Source: Flavobacteriia bacterium
GTDB taxonomy: Bacteria; Bacteroidota; Bacteroidia; Flavobacteriales; Schleiferiaceae
Assembly (NCBI GenBank): GCA_949516455.1
Contig: CATILC010000058.1
Coordinates: 1 to 8,422, forward strand
Length of the DNA: 8,422 nucleotides
Direction of reading: 5' to 3'
In this document: in pieces, positions 1 through 7,118 of the stretch
Layout: every line of letters starts with the position of its first letter
Numbering within the stretch: position 1 is the stretch's first letter
Notes under the pieces: generated by a model
Database searches by the model: none
What the model saw: the letters and a program-made list of their open reading frames with translations, nothing else
Told to the model about the DNA's origin: nothing
Made by a program: the position numbers and the translations under genes

Positions 1-4
1 AAAA

Positions 5-238
5 ATGGCAGAAAATATCACCCCAGGAATGCTTGTAAAAAAGCTCAGAGAAAACATGAACAACAACGGAACCTTGAGATCACTTTTTGCGTCTCAGTTT
101 CTCGGTAAATTGGAAGCACATGAGCTCAATGGACTGGCCAAGAACATCGGCAAAGAATTAAAGAACAGAGAGCAGGCAGAAGTGGACAAACTGAAAAAGC
201 AGCTTGAAGGTCTCGGATATTCCGTGAGCAAAAAATAA
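5..238 (+). CDS. Small hypothetical helical protein (77 aa)
   Basis: I do not recognise this gene. It encodes 77 residues with no signal peptide, membrane segment or cysteine, so it is probably cytoplasmic. The sequence is Lys/Glu-rich and mostly predicted helix. Residues about 9-19 form one amphipathic helix, Asn-rich residues 19-22 look like a break, and residues about 38-69 form a long charged helix that could be a coiled coil. The C-terminus is basic (SVSKK). The start is an ATG preceded by an A-rich stretch, as is common in Bacteroidota, but only four bases of upstream sequence are in the window, and the preceding AAA keeps the frame open. The protein could therefore be the C-terminal part of something longer. 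The gene is followed by a strong terminator and faces the convergent lptD, so it is not part of a downstream operon. Confidence 0.6.
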   Translation: MAENITPGMLVKKLRENMNNNGTLRSLFASQFLGKLEAHELNGLAKNIGKELKNREQAEVDKLKKQLEGLGYSVSKK

Positions 239-278
239 TGAATAATGAGCCTTACGGTCATTCATTGACCGGATGTGT

Positions 279-311
279 AAGTGATGTCTGAAAAGGCATC
301 ACTTTTTTTTT
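279..311 (+). terminator. Rho-independent terminator of the small gene
   Basis: The left arm at 279-289 pairs with the right arm at 294-304 to make an 11-bp stem with one T.G wobble, closed by a GAAA tetraloop at 290-293. The stem runs straight into a tract of T at 303-311. The T-tract lies on the + side, so this terminates the 5-238 gene. The lptD stop codon starts three bases further on, so the tail-to-tail spacing is minimal. A second, smaller hairpin with a 6-bp stem (255-260 with 266-271, loop TTCAT) lies just upstream. On the minus strand neither hairpin is followed directly by a T-run, so the lptD terminator is not identified. Confidence 0.85.
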
Positions 312-313
312 GC

Positions 314-2890
314 TCAGTCGAAGTCGCCGATCCCTCTTCGGCGGTCGAGTTTCAGATCGTTCAAAATGCTGGCCTTGGCCCCTATTCCAATGGTGTAACT
401 CCTTTGAAATCCGAAGGGAACCCAAAACACATTGAGCTGCCAGCAGTGCAGATCTCTGAACATATTGATGGTGGTATAACTCAGGGCTTTTCTTTCAAAA
501 TCATAGCCGGTGCGAAAACCGATCTTCCAGTTATCGGTCAGGGTGATGTTTCCATTCACATCCAGTGAGCGCGTTTCCAAGACCTCCAAGCCCGGCTTGT
601 TGTTGGTATAGAAAAAGTTGAAATTCAGGCTCCAAGGCACATCGAAATCGGCGTATTGACGCAAGAGGTAGTAATCTACATCTCCTGGGGTCAGACCGAG
701 TGGATTTGCATGCAGAGCGTCCTGATCCGCATCATCAGAAGCTGCCTGCTGCTTTTTTTCTTCCTTCCCCTTATCCGGCCGGAAGCGGTCGGCATTCAAT
801 GAAAATCCAATATTGAAACTGCTTTGCGTTCTGCGCAGTAAAGGACCGTTCACATCATAGGAGAAAGCATCTATTCGCTGTCCGCTTTGATCGATGCCAT
901 ACCAGTCGAAACTCGAATTGAAATTGAACTGAACCAGCCCATTCAAAGCAGATGTGCGGGCACTCATTCGAACCGGGCTCCATTGAAACGAAGTAGCTGC
1001 TGCGTTCCATGAGGTGTTGAGGCTCAATCCTTCAAGGAGTTTCACCTTGGTGGCACCCGTGGAATCCCTCTTGCTTTTGACCTTCATTTCCAAGGTATTC
1101 TGAAGACCAAAATTGACATTTGCCCGCATCCCTTTTCCGGGTGAACCATACAGATACGAGTTATAGACCGAAGAGGTACGTGTGGTACCCAAAGTATCGG
1201 ATTGGTAGGTTTGATAGTAGCCCCATATCGGGTCACTGAAATCAGGGGTGTAACTCATGCCGATATTGGGCGTCAGCACATGTCGAATGGCCTTCACTTT
1301 TCCTCTGAAATTGAATTGTCCATACACCTTGGTGGACATATTGGCATTGACGGAAAAGTTGAATGCATTGTTGAATCCACGGACGGTGTCCTGTGTCACG
1401 CTGTTGGTGGAATCGATCAGTCGATACCTCAACCTGGAGCCATACCATCTGCTGTTCATTCGAATGGATGGACTGAACGTCCAATATTTGAACAATTTGG
1501 CATTGGTCTGCAGGCTCGCTGAATGCTGCCCGCCATAGCGCGCATTCTTGTTGTACGACTTTGCCGAAAAAAGCGCTTCATCCATGCGGCCATCGATTCT
1601 GTTTTCTGCCTGAAATGAATAATTCATCCCGATCTTTTCGTACCAGGTATCCTCGCCGATCTGAGTTCCGAATTTGAAAGGATAGAAACGGTTGACATTG
1701 AAGGAGAGCTGCGGCAGGGTCAGTGCGATGGTCTTCTGCTGATTGTTCTGGCTGTGCCTGAGGTTCATTGAAAGGCTATAGGGTCTGCCTTGCCAACTCT
1801 TTTGGATCGAAACGTTCGATTGCATCTGAGAAGTCAAGACCTGATTGGCTGTTTGTTGTGTATTCTGGAAATAGCTCGCTGAGGCCAGATTCACATTTGC
1901 CGAAAACCGAAGGTCTGGCCGGGCCTTGGGGTCCTGGTTATGGGACCACCGAATGTTGAAGTCTGTGGAATTGCGGAACGAGCCTCCATTTTCCAAAAAA
2001 CTCTCTTCTCCGTATTTGATCCTGTTGAAATTCACGGCCAGATTGCCCCGATACCTGTAGCGTTTCCTGTAGTTGCTTTGAACCCTCAATCCCCAGCCGC
2101 CCATGGTGTAGATCTCGCCCCGGAAGGTCATGTCCATGAATTCATTGGTGGCCCAATAGTAGCCGCCATCCTTGAGAAAATAGCCCCGTTCAAAGTTGTT
2201 CCCGTAGGTCGGGATGATGATCCCGGAACGGCGACGGGCTTCCGTTGGGAAGAAGCCAAAGGGCAGGACGAGGGGTGTGGGCACATCCAGCATCTCCAAA
2301 TAGGCGGGCCCTGTGATGATCTTATCTCCGCTGATGACCTTGGTCTTGCTTGTGCGCAAACGAAAATGAGGATGCTCGTGGCTGCAGGTCGTGAATGAAC
2401 CACCGCGGATGTAAAAGACGCGTTCCTCCATCTTTTTGACGCGCTCCCCGTGTAGATAGCCCTCACCCTCTTTGGTGATCACTTTTTTGATGCGCGCTTT
2501 TTTGGATTCGAAGTTGTATCTGATGGTGTCCGTTCGGTATTCTTTGCCCCCTTCTATGAAAATGGGACGTTGCACCAAATTGCCCGTGCTGTCGATGATG
2601 CCTGTGGCGAGCGCCTCATTGGTCGCCCAATCGATCTGAATATAACCTGCTCGGATGCCGATGTCCTGGTAATCCACCTGGGCCTGATTGTAGAAATAGC
2701 TCAGATTGCCGTCAGGTGTCACCACCAAACTGTCTTCTGCCCTCCCATTTACCTCAGAACGCAATAGTTCCGTTGTGCCAGAAATTGCTTTCAAGGTATC
2801 TGGCTCTGTACCGGTGAGACTATCGGCCACCTGAGCATAAACACATTCGGCTGTTGATAATAGAAGAAAAAGGGTCCAAAAACGCAGCAA
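314..2890 (-). CDS. lptD: LPS-assembly outer-membrane protein LptD (Bacteroidota type)
   Basis: This is the outer-membrane translocon that inserts LPS into the outer leaflet, normally plugged by the lipoprotein LptE. The 858-residue protein starts with a signal peptide (hydrophobic 4-14, likely cleavage after VYA at residue 19). An OstA/LptA-like periplasmic domain covers roughly residues 50-205. It includes the conserved cysteine element TTCSHEHPHF (167-176) and the junction PLVLPFGFFP...RRSGIIIPTYG (206-230) that leads into the barrel. From there to the C-terminus alternating aromatic and polar strands form a large beta barrel. Its last part carries DLHCW (813-817), comparable to the CCW region of proteobacterial LptD. 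A charged low-complexity segment at 704-727 is probably a loop. Only C169 and C816 remain in the mature protein. The start is TTG at 2890: an in-frame TAG lies 12 bases upstream, and no ATG occurs before residue 154, well past the signal peptide. The gene diverges from the amidase gene. Confidence 0.93.
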   Translation of the reverse strand: MLRFWTLFLLLSTAECVYAQVADSLTGTEPDTLKAISGTTELLRSEVNGRAEDSLVVTPDGNLSYFYNQAQVDYQDIGIRAGYIQIDWATNEALATGIIDSTGNLVQRPIFIEGGKEYRTDTIRYNFESKKARIKKVITKEGEGYLHGERVKKMEERVFYIRGGSFTTCSHEHPHFRLRTSKTKVISGDKIITGPAYLEMLDVPTPLVLPFGFFPTEARRRSGIIIPTYGNNFERGYFLKDGGYYWATNEFMDMTFRGEIYTMGGWGLRVQSNYRKRYRYRGNLAVNFNRIKYGEESFLENGGSFRNSTDFNIRWSHNQDPKARPDLRFSANVNLASASYFQNTQQTANQVLTSQMQSNVSIQKSWQGRPYSLSMNLRHSQNNQQKTIALTLPQLSFNVNRFYPFKFGTQIGEDTWYEKIGMNYSFQAENRIDGRMDEALFSAKSYNKNARYGGQHSASLQTNAKLFKYWTFSPSIRMNSRWYGSRLRYRLIDSTNSVTQDTVRGFNNAFNFSVNANMSTKVYGQFNFRGKVKAIRHVLTPNIGMSYTPDFSDPIWGYYQTYQSDTLGTTRTSSVYNSYLYGSPGKGMRANVNFGLQNTLEMKVKSKRDSTGATKVKLLEGLSLNTSWNAAATSFQWSPVRMSARTSALNGLVQFNFNSSFDWYGIDQSGQRIDAFSYDVNGPLLRRTQSSFNIGFSLNADRFRPDKGKEEKKQQAASDDADQDALHANPLGLTPGDVDYYLLRQYADFDVPWSLNFNFFYTNNKPGLEVLETRSLDVNGNITLTDNWKIGFRTGYDFERKALSYTTINMFRDLHCWQLNVFWVPFGFQRSYTIGIGAKASILNDLKLDRRRGIGDFD

Positions 2891-2900
2891 CAGGGCGTAC

Positions 2901-2908
2901 TATTTTTG
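2901..2908 (+). promoter_or_regulatory. Putative -7 element for the amidase gene
   Basis: TATTTTTG fits the Bacteroidota -7 consensus TAnnTTTG exactly. It is in the divergent region between lptD and the amidase gene. I see no TTG/TTTG -33 element at the proper distance upstream, which weakens the call. If it is real, the transcript would start near 2915. The TTG at 2906, the most upstream possible amidase start, would then lie inside the promoter, which favours the TTG at 2978. Confidence 0.4.
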
Positions 2909-2938
2909 ATTAGTCAAGGTTTTAAAGAAACCCAGCAT

Positions 2939-2966
2939 CAAATCTATTCAAAAAGCAGACCGCAAA
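2939..2966 (-). promoter_or_regulatory. Putative lptD promoter (Bacteroidota -33/-7 type)
   Basis: On the minus strand, TAGATTTG (plus positions 2939-2946) matches the Bacteroidota -7 consensus TAnnTTTG. A TTTG that could serve as the -33 element sits at plus positions 2963-2966. The spacer is 16 bp, slightly shorter than the usual 17-23. Transcription starting about seven bases downstream would give a leader of about 40 bases before the TTG start of lptD. This is a motif match only. Confidence 0.45.
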
Positions 2967-2977
2967 TTTTCTCCGAC

Positions 2978-4108
2978 TTGAAGGGCTTTCCACATAAGAA
3001 CACGATCAACCTTTTGCTCCTCGGTTGCCTGTTGAGCAGTGCGTGGGACATTCGGGTATTCGGGGGCGAAAAGGTCCGGGCAGAGAGCATCGAAAAGGTC
3101 ATCATAGATGCCGGGCACGGAGGACATGATCCTGGCAATCTGGGGACGGGGAAATATAGGAACAGTGAAAAACACATTGCCCTGGAGGTGGCCCTGCGCG
3201 CGGGTCAGCTGATCCAAAAGGAGCTGCGCGGTGTGGAGGTGGTCTATACCCGCAAATCCGACAGATTCCTCGAGTTGCGTGAAAGAACGGCATTGGCCAA
3301 TGAAGAAGATGCGGATCTGTTCATTTCCGTACACTGCGATGCCTTCACCAATGGTACTCCGCAGGGGAGCTCTTCATACGTGATGGGAAAGAATCACGGA
3401 GACGAAAATATGCGGGTGGCTCAGGCAGAGAATTCGGTCATCTTTCTTGAGGAAAACTACGAGGAGAACTACGAGGGTTTCGATCCCTCCCGCCCCGAGA
3501 CCTACATCGCGCTGACGCTCTACCAGAACCACTTCCAATACCAGAGCATTTCCCTCGCGCAAAAAATGCAAAACCAATTCACCCAGCACGCTGAAAGGAG
3601 AGACCGCGGGGTCAAGCAGCAACCCTTGTATGTCACCTCACGCGCTGCAATGCCGGCTGTTCTCATCGAACTCGGCTTTTTGACCAACTCGAAAGAAGAA
3701 CAATTCCTCAACAGCGATCAAGGCCAGCAAAAAATGGCTGAAAGCATCTTCCGCGCTGTTCGGGATTACAAGAGGGAGATCGACCGCTTGCAGTCCGCAA
3801 ATAAGGAAAGTACAGCGTCGAAGCCTCTGGAAACTGAAGAAATATCGCCCATTGTCTTCCGCGTTCAGGTCAAGACCAGCTCCAGGGAAATGGATGTTGA
3901 CCACCCCTTTTTCAAGGGAGAAGAAGAGATCATGGTGCACCGTTCTGGCGCTTATTTCAAATATTCCATCGGCGCTTATGCTAACTACGATCTCGCTCGA
4001 AAGGAAGCGCTCAGACTTCGGAAAAGTGGTTTCAAAGGTGCCTTCGTCGTAGCCTATCAGAACGGAGAACGCATGGACATTGCCCAGGCCCGCAGTTCGA
4101 ACCGTTGA
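2978..4108 (+). CDS. N-acetylmuramoyl-L-alanine amidase (Amidase_3) with SPOR-like C-terminus
   Basis: This zinc enzyme cleaves the bond between MurNAc and the stem peptide L-alanine in peptidoglycan, acting in the periplasm during cell separation and wall turnover. Counting from the TTG at 2978 (376 residues), an export signal (residues 1-25, core INLLLLGCLLSS) precedes the catalytic domain at about 39-270. The four expected zinc/catalytic residues are present: H47 in DAGHGG, E64 in SEKH, H119 in SVHCDA and E231 in LIELGFLTN. A lineage-typical insertion (about 150-191, with EENYEENYEGFDPSRPE) sits between the second histidine and the last glutamate. Residues 291-362 resemble a SPOR domain (FRVQV...YSIGAYANYDLA...GFKGAFVVAY), which in this family targets glycan strands at the septum. 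The frame is also open from TTG at 2906, which would add 24 polar residues before the signal. I prefer 2978 because the signal peptide is then at the N-terminus and the upstream TTG overlaps a -7 box. No ATG is available. Confidence 0.88.
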   Translation: MKGFPHKNTINLLLLGCLLSSAWDIRVFGGEKVRAESIEKVIIDAGHGGHDPGNLGTGKYRNSEKHIALEVALRAGQLIQKELRGVEVVYTRKSDRFLELRERTALANEEDADLFISVHCDAFTNGTPQGSSSYVMGKNHGDENMRVAQAENSVIFLEENYEENYEGFDPSRPETYIALTLYQNHFQYQSISLAQKMQNQFTQHAERRDRGVKQQPLYVTSRAAMPAVLIELGFLTNSKEEQFLNSDQGQQKMAESIFRAVRDYKREIDRLQSANKESTASKPLETEEISPIVFRVQVKTSSREMDVDHPFFKGEEEIMVHRSGAYFKYSIGAYANYDLARKEALRLRKSGFKGAFVVAYQNGERMDIAQARSSNR

Positions 4109-4152
4109 AGGAACGGAGTCCTTATTTTAGCGTTCTTGATTCTTAACAGCTC

Positions 4153-5208
4153 ATGAAGATCCCAAAGGAAGTGCGTGCGGGAGCGGTGGCAGCAGTGGCG
4201 CTCATCCTGCTTTACTGGGGCATCAATTTCCTGAAGGGGAAAAATGTATTCTCCGAGCAGACTCTTATTTACGCCTTGTACGAACGGGTGGACGGACTCA
4301 GCGCCGCGCGGCCAGTGAACATCAATGGATTGAAGATCGGACAGGTCAACCGGGTATTCTTTCATCCTTCTGGCGATGGGAGCCTCATTGTCGAGATGAG
4401 CATCACCACCGACTTTGCCATCCCAAGAAATTCGATCGCCAAGATCAATGCACAAAGTCTTTTGGGCGATAAAAGTGTGGACCTCATACTCGGCGATGCC
4501 ACCGAAAAGGTGCTGCCTGGGGACACCCTCAGATCCGAGATCACGCTGAGCCTGACGGATGAAGTGAACAAACAGGTCCTGCCGCTCAAGCAAAAGGCAG
4601 AGCATCTCTTTGGCAGCATCGATACCGCCATGATCCTTCTGACCGGTTTTTTGAACGAACAGACGCGAGACGATTTTCAGGCCACATTCGAAAGCGTTCG
4701 CAAGAGCTTTGAATCCATCGAACACACCTCATCTGAACTGGATGGGATCGTCACCGAGAATCGGGTCCGCCTGGACGAAGTCATCAAGAACATCCATGCG
4801 GTTACGGAGGCCCTCGGCGACAATGCAGAGGGAATCGGAGACATGATCGGAGATGCGGAAGCCATAGCAGATACACTGAACAAGGCCGATCTGGGCAGAT
4901 CTCTGCGCTCGCTGAACGCCACCTTGTCTCAGGCCGATTCCATCCTTGGGCGCGTCAACCGGGGCCAGGGAACCGTCGGCAAACTCATCAACGACGAGGA
5001 ATTGTACGAGGAACTCGTGCAGGCTTCTGAGGAATTGAAGCGTTTATTAATGGACGTTCAGTTGAACCCAAGGCGCTATGTGCACGTTTCTCTTTGGGGA
5101 TCGAGCAAGAAGTTTGACAAAGAGGAAGTAGACCAAGCTGAGAAGCAGAAACAAATGGAACGGGAGCAGGAGAAGAAGGCCAAGAAAGATTCCGAAGGAA
5201 CTCAGTGA
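4153..5208 (+). CDS. MCE (MlaD-type) family phospholipid-transport protein
   Basis: MCE proteins form hexameric rings that carry phospholipids between the inner and outer membranes. The 351-residue protein has a short cytoplasmic N-terminus, one membrane anchor (about residues 8-27) and a single MCE domain (about 36-128). Recognisable family elements are the YALYERVDGL start, the NINGLKIGQV core strand, and PRNSIAKINAQSLLGDKSVDL followed by PGD. A long helical region follows (about 130-300). It contains GQGTVGKLINDEELYEEL (271-288) and ends in NPRRYVHVSLWG (305-316), both frequent in Bacteroidota members. The last 30 residues or so are a Lys/Glu-rich tail. No permease (MlaE) or ATPase (MlaF) gene is in the window, so partners must be encoded elsewhere. 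The ATG lies 44 bp after the amidase and 9 bp before the next gene. The start is fixed by the membrane anchor immediately following it. Confidence 0.9.
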   Translation: MKIPKEVRAGAVAAVALILLYWGINFLKGKNVFSEQTLIYALYERVDGLSAARPVNINGLKIGQVNRVFFHPSGDGSLIVEMSITTDFAIPRNSIAKINAQSLLGDKSVDLILGDATEKVLPGDTLRSEITLSLTDEVNKQVLPLKQKAEHLFGSIDTAMILLTGFLNEQTRDDFQATFESVRKSFESIEHTSSELDGIVTENRVRLDEVIKNIHAVTEALGDNAEGIGDMIGDAEAIADTLNKADLGRSLRSLNATLSQADSILGRVNRGQGTVGKLINDEELYEELVQASEELKRLLMDVQLNPRRYVHVSLWGSSKKFDKEEVDQAEKQKQMEREQEKKAKKDSEGTQ

Positions 5209-5217
5209 TCAAAAGCA

Positions 5218-6531
5218 ATGGAGACTTTTAAAATGATCGAGATCGCCTGTTTTGTACTCGCCCTTGGCACGGCTGTATTCTTCTTCCAAAAGAATGCAGG
5301 ACGCATCCGACGAAACATACAGCTCGGGAGAGATGTGGACCGCAGTGATCGGTCCTCCGAACGCTGGAAGATCATGGGCCGGGTGGCTCTTGGACAATCG
5401 AAAATGGTCGCGCGTCCGGTGGCAGGCTTCTTCCACATCATCATCTATGCGGGCTTCCTTCTGATCAATATCGAAGTCTTGGAGATCTTCATAGACGGAC
5501 TGCTCGGGACCCATCGAATATTCTCTGGACCGTTGGGCGGATTGTACACGGCCGCCATCGATTTTTTTGAGCTGCTCTCTGTTGGCGTCATCCTTGCCTG
5601 CCTGGTATTCTTGTGGCGCAGGAATGTGCAGCGCATCAAGCGTTTCCATACGGCAGAAATGAGGGGTTGGCCCACCAAAGATGCCCAGCTGATCCTCTAT
5701 GTGGAGCTCGTCTTGATGGGCGCACTGCTGATGATGAACGCGGCTGAATCGAAAATGGAGGAAACCATTGCCGGTCCATTTGCGATCAGCCAGCATTTGG
5801 GATTTGTATTCAATGGCTGGTCTCAACATGCACTGCATCTGGCCGAGCGGGGATTTTGGTGGTTGCACCTGATCGGGATCCTGGCGTTCCTGAATTACCT
5901 GCCTTTTTCCAAGCACTTCCACATCATCCTCTCCTTTCCCAACGTATGGTATTCCAAACTCGACCCCAAAGGGTCGATGGGCAATATGGCGTCGGTGAAA
6001 GAAGAAGTGGAGAAGATGATGGATCCGAATGCCGATCCTTTTGCTGCACCGGCGGAAGGCACAGCCGAACCTGAACGCTTCGGTGCCAAAGATGTGTTCG
6101 ACCTGCACCGGGTGCAATTGATGAATGCCTACACCTGCACCGAATGCGGGAGATGCACCTCGGTATGCCCAGCGCACGAAACCGGCAAAAAATTATCGCC
6201 GCGCAAGATCATGATGGATGTTCGGGACCGACTGGATGAAGTGGGAAAGAACATCGACAAGAATGGTGAATTCCAGGACGACGGCCTGAGTCTGCTCGAT
6301 GACCGCATCAGCCGGGAAGAATTATGGGCCTGTACTTCCTGTAACGCCTGCGTGGATGCCTGTCCGGTGGCCATCGATCCCCTTTCCATCATTTTGGACA
6401 TGAGGCGTTATCTGGTCATGGAAGAATCAGCAGCGCCTCAGGAACTGAATCTGATGATGACCAATGTCGAGAACAACGGTGCCCCCTGGCAATTTGCTCA
6501 GGCCGACCGTCTCAACTGGGCTCAGGATTGA
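5218..6531 (+). CDS. Membrane Fe-S oxidoreductase subunit (NarI-like domain plus two [4Fe-4S] clusters)
   Basis: The 437-residue protein combines a membrane domain with a ferredoxin-like domain, as in the N-terminal two-thirds of EtfD/FadF-type proteins. About five hydrophobic segments are visible (near 5-24, 67-93, 112-133, 157-174 and 205-227). Histidines at 73, 203, 207, 217, 233 and 235 are candidates for heme b ligands, as in the nitrate reductase gamma family. The soluble part has two cluster motifs: C307, C310, C313, C317 (CTECGRCTSVCP) and C372, C375, C378, C382 (CTSCNACVDACP). The expected role is to take electrons from the CCG partner and pass them to menaquinone. It is probably the membrane half of an ETF:menaquinone oxidoreductase linked to acyl-CoA oxidation. 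Lactate or glycerol-3-phosphate systems (LutA/B, GlpC) are alternatives, less likely because no such genes are nearby. The stop overlaps the next start by 4 bp. Confidence 0.88.
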   Translation: METFKMIEIACFVLALGTAVFFFQKNAGRIRRNIQLGRDVDRSDRSSERWKIMGRVALGQSKMVARPVAGFFHIIIYAGFLLINIEVLEIFIDGLLGTHRIFSGPLGGLYTAAIDFFELLSVGVILACLVFLWRRNVQRIKRFHTAEMRGWPTKDAQLILYVELVLMGALLMMNAAESKMEETIAGPFAISQHLGFVFNGWSQHALHLAERGFWWLHLIGILAFLNYLPFSKHFHIILSFPNVWYSKLDPKGSMGNMASVKEEVEKMMDPNADPFAAPAEGTAEPERFGAKDVFDLHRVQLMNAYTCTECGRCTSVCPAHETGKKLSPRKIMMDVRDRLDEVGKNIDKNGEFQDDGLSLLDDRISREELWACTSCNACVDACPVAIDPLSIILDMRRYLVMEESAAPQELNLMMTNVENNGAPWQFAQADRLNWAQD

Positions 6532-7115
6532 AATATCTGGCGTGGATACAGGCATTTGCCCTGACCGGGGTCTTTGTTTCGTGCGCGAAGGAAACTGACT
6601 TGTATTTCACCCCACTTGGAGCAGATGCCATCGAGTTTTCACGGAATATGGGTGCCGTGCAGACCTGGTACGATCAGTTCAATGACACCATCACTTCTCT
6701 GTCCGAAGGGGAACGTCTCGAACGCGTCGGAACGGCTCAAAGATTCACCATCGATACGCGCTATTTCTTCGACTCGCTCTATTTCCGGGCCGTGGCCTAT
6801 CCCCTGTCCTCAGGATCCGACATATTTGGCGGACGAACGGACCTTGTTCGCATCCGGTTCACGGAAAAATCGGGCAGTAACGATCTGCTCAGCAGCTACA
6901 TTCAGATCTTTCCACAGCTCAAGGACACCGTCTGGACCGATGGAAGTCAAAGCCAATTCGTTACAGACAGCACAGACTGGAATGGACTGACGCTCGACCG
7001 CCACTTCATACTGAGCAGCCCCTTGTCTGATTTTGAGGCAGTATGCGACACGACAGGTGCACTCATCGCCTTTAAGACAAGCAATGCACGCCTGTACCAA
7101 CTTGTAAACCCCTGA
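6528..7115 (+). CDS. Predicted lipoprotein of unknown function
   Basis: I do not recognise the family. The 195-residue product begins with a type II signal peptide: MKYL, a hydrophobic core at about 4-17, and a lipobox FVSC with the lipidated cysteine at residue 19. It should therefore be anchored to a membrane facing the periplasm or exposed at the outer membrane. The mature part looks mostly beta-structured with alternating hydrophobic residues (for example RFTIDTRYFFDSLYFRAVAY). It has one further cysteine in DFEAVCDTTG. The start is TTG, overlapping the stop of the upstream Fe-S gene as TTGA. No ATG would keep the signal peptide, and the good fit of signal and lipobox supports the TTG. 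It sits between two genes whose products are expected to form one electron-transfer complex, ending 3 bp before the second. It could be an accessory of that complex or an unrelated passenger. Confidence 0.8.
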   Translation: MKYLAWIQAFALTGVFVSCAKETDLYFTPLGADAIEFSRNMGAVQTWYDQFNDTITSLSEGERLERVGTAQRFTIDTRYFFDSLYFRAVAYPLSSGSDIFGGRTDLVRIRFTEKSGSNDLLSSYIQIFPQLKDTVWTDGSQSQFVTDSTDWNGLTLDRHFILSSPLSDFEAVCDTTGALIAFKTSNARLYQLVNP

Positions 7116-7118
7116 TCA

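Noticed and set aside
281..568. Plus-strand open frame just after the terminator, opposite the 3' end of lptD
   Set aside because: It starts inside the terminator stem, is antisense to lptD, and shows no protein family signal.
1940..2398. Plus-strand open frame (152 codons) opposite the LptD domain junction
   Set aside because: It lies antisense to the most conserved part of LptD, so its length comes from constraint on the other strand.
3449..3472. Tandem 12-base near-repeat coding EENYEENY in the amidase
   Set aside because: An EENY-rich element at this place is, as far as I recall, common in Bacteroidota amidases, so it is not a recent repeat expansion.
4108..4123. Small hairpin (AAGGA/TCCTT) followed by TATTTT after the amidase
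   Set aside because: The stem is only 5 bp and weak, and the T-run is interrupted. It is not enough to call a terminator within the likely operon.
4057..4725. Minus-strand open frame (222 codons) opposite the amidase end and the MCE gene
   Set aside because: It overlaps the convincing MCE domain and has no family features or start context of its own.
5209..6177. Long minus-strand open frame (322 codons) opposite the membrane Fe-S gene
   Set aside because: It is fully antisense to a gene with clear cluster motifs, and its product is His/Gln-rich with no recognisable domain. It is a shadow of codon bias.
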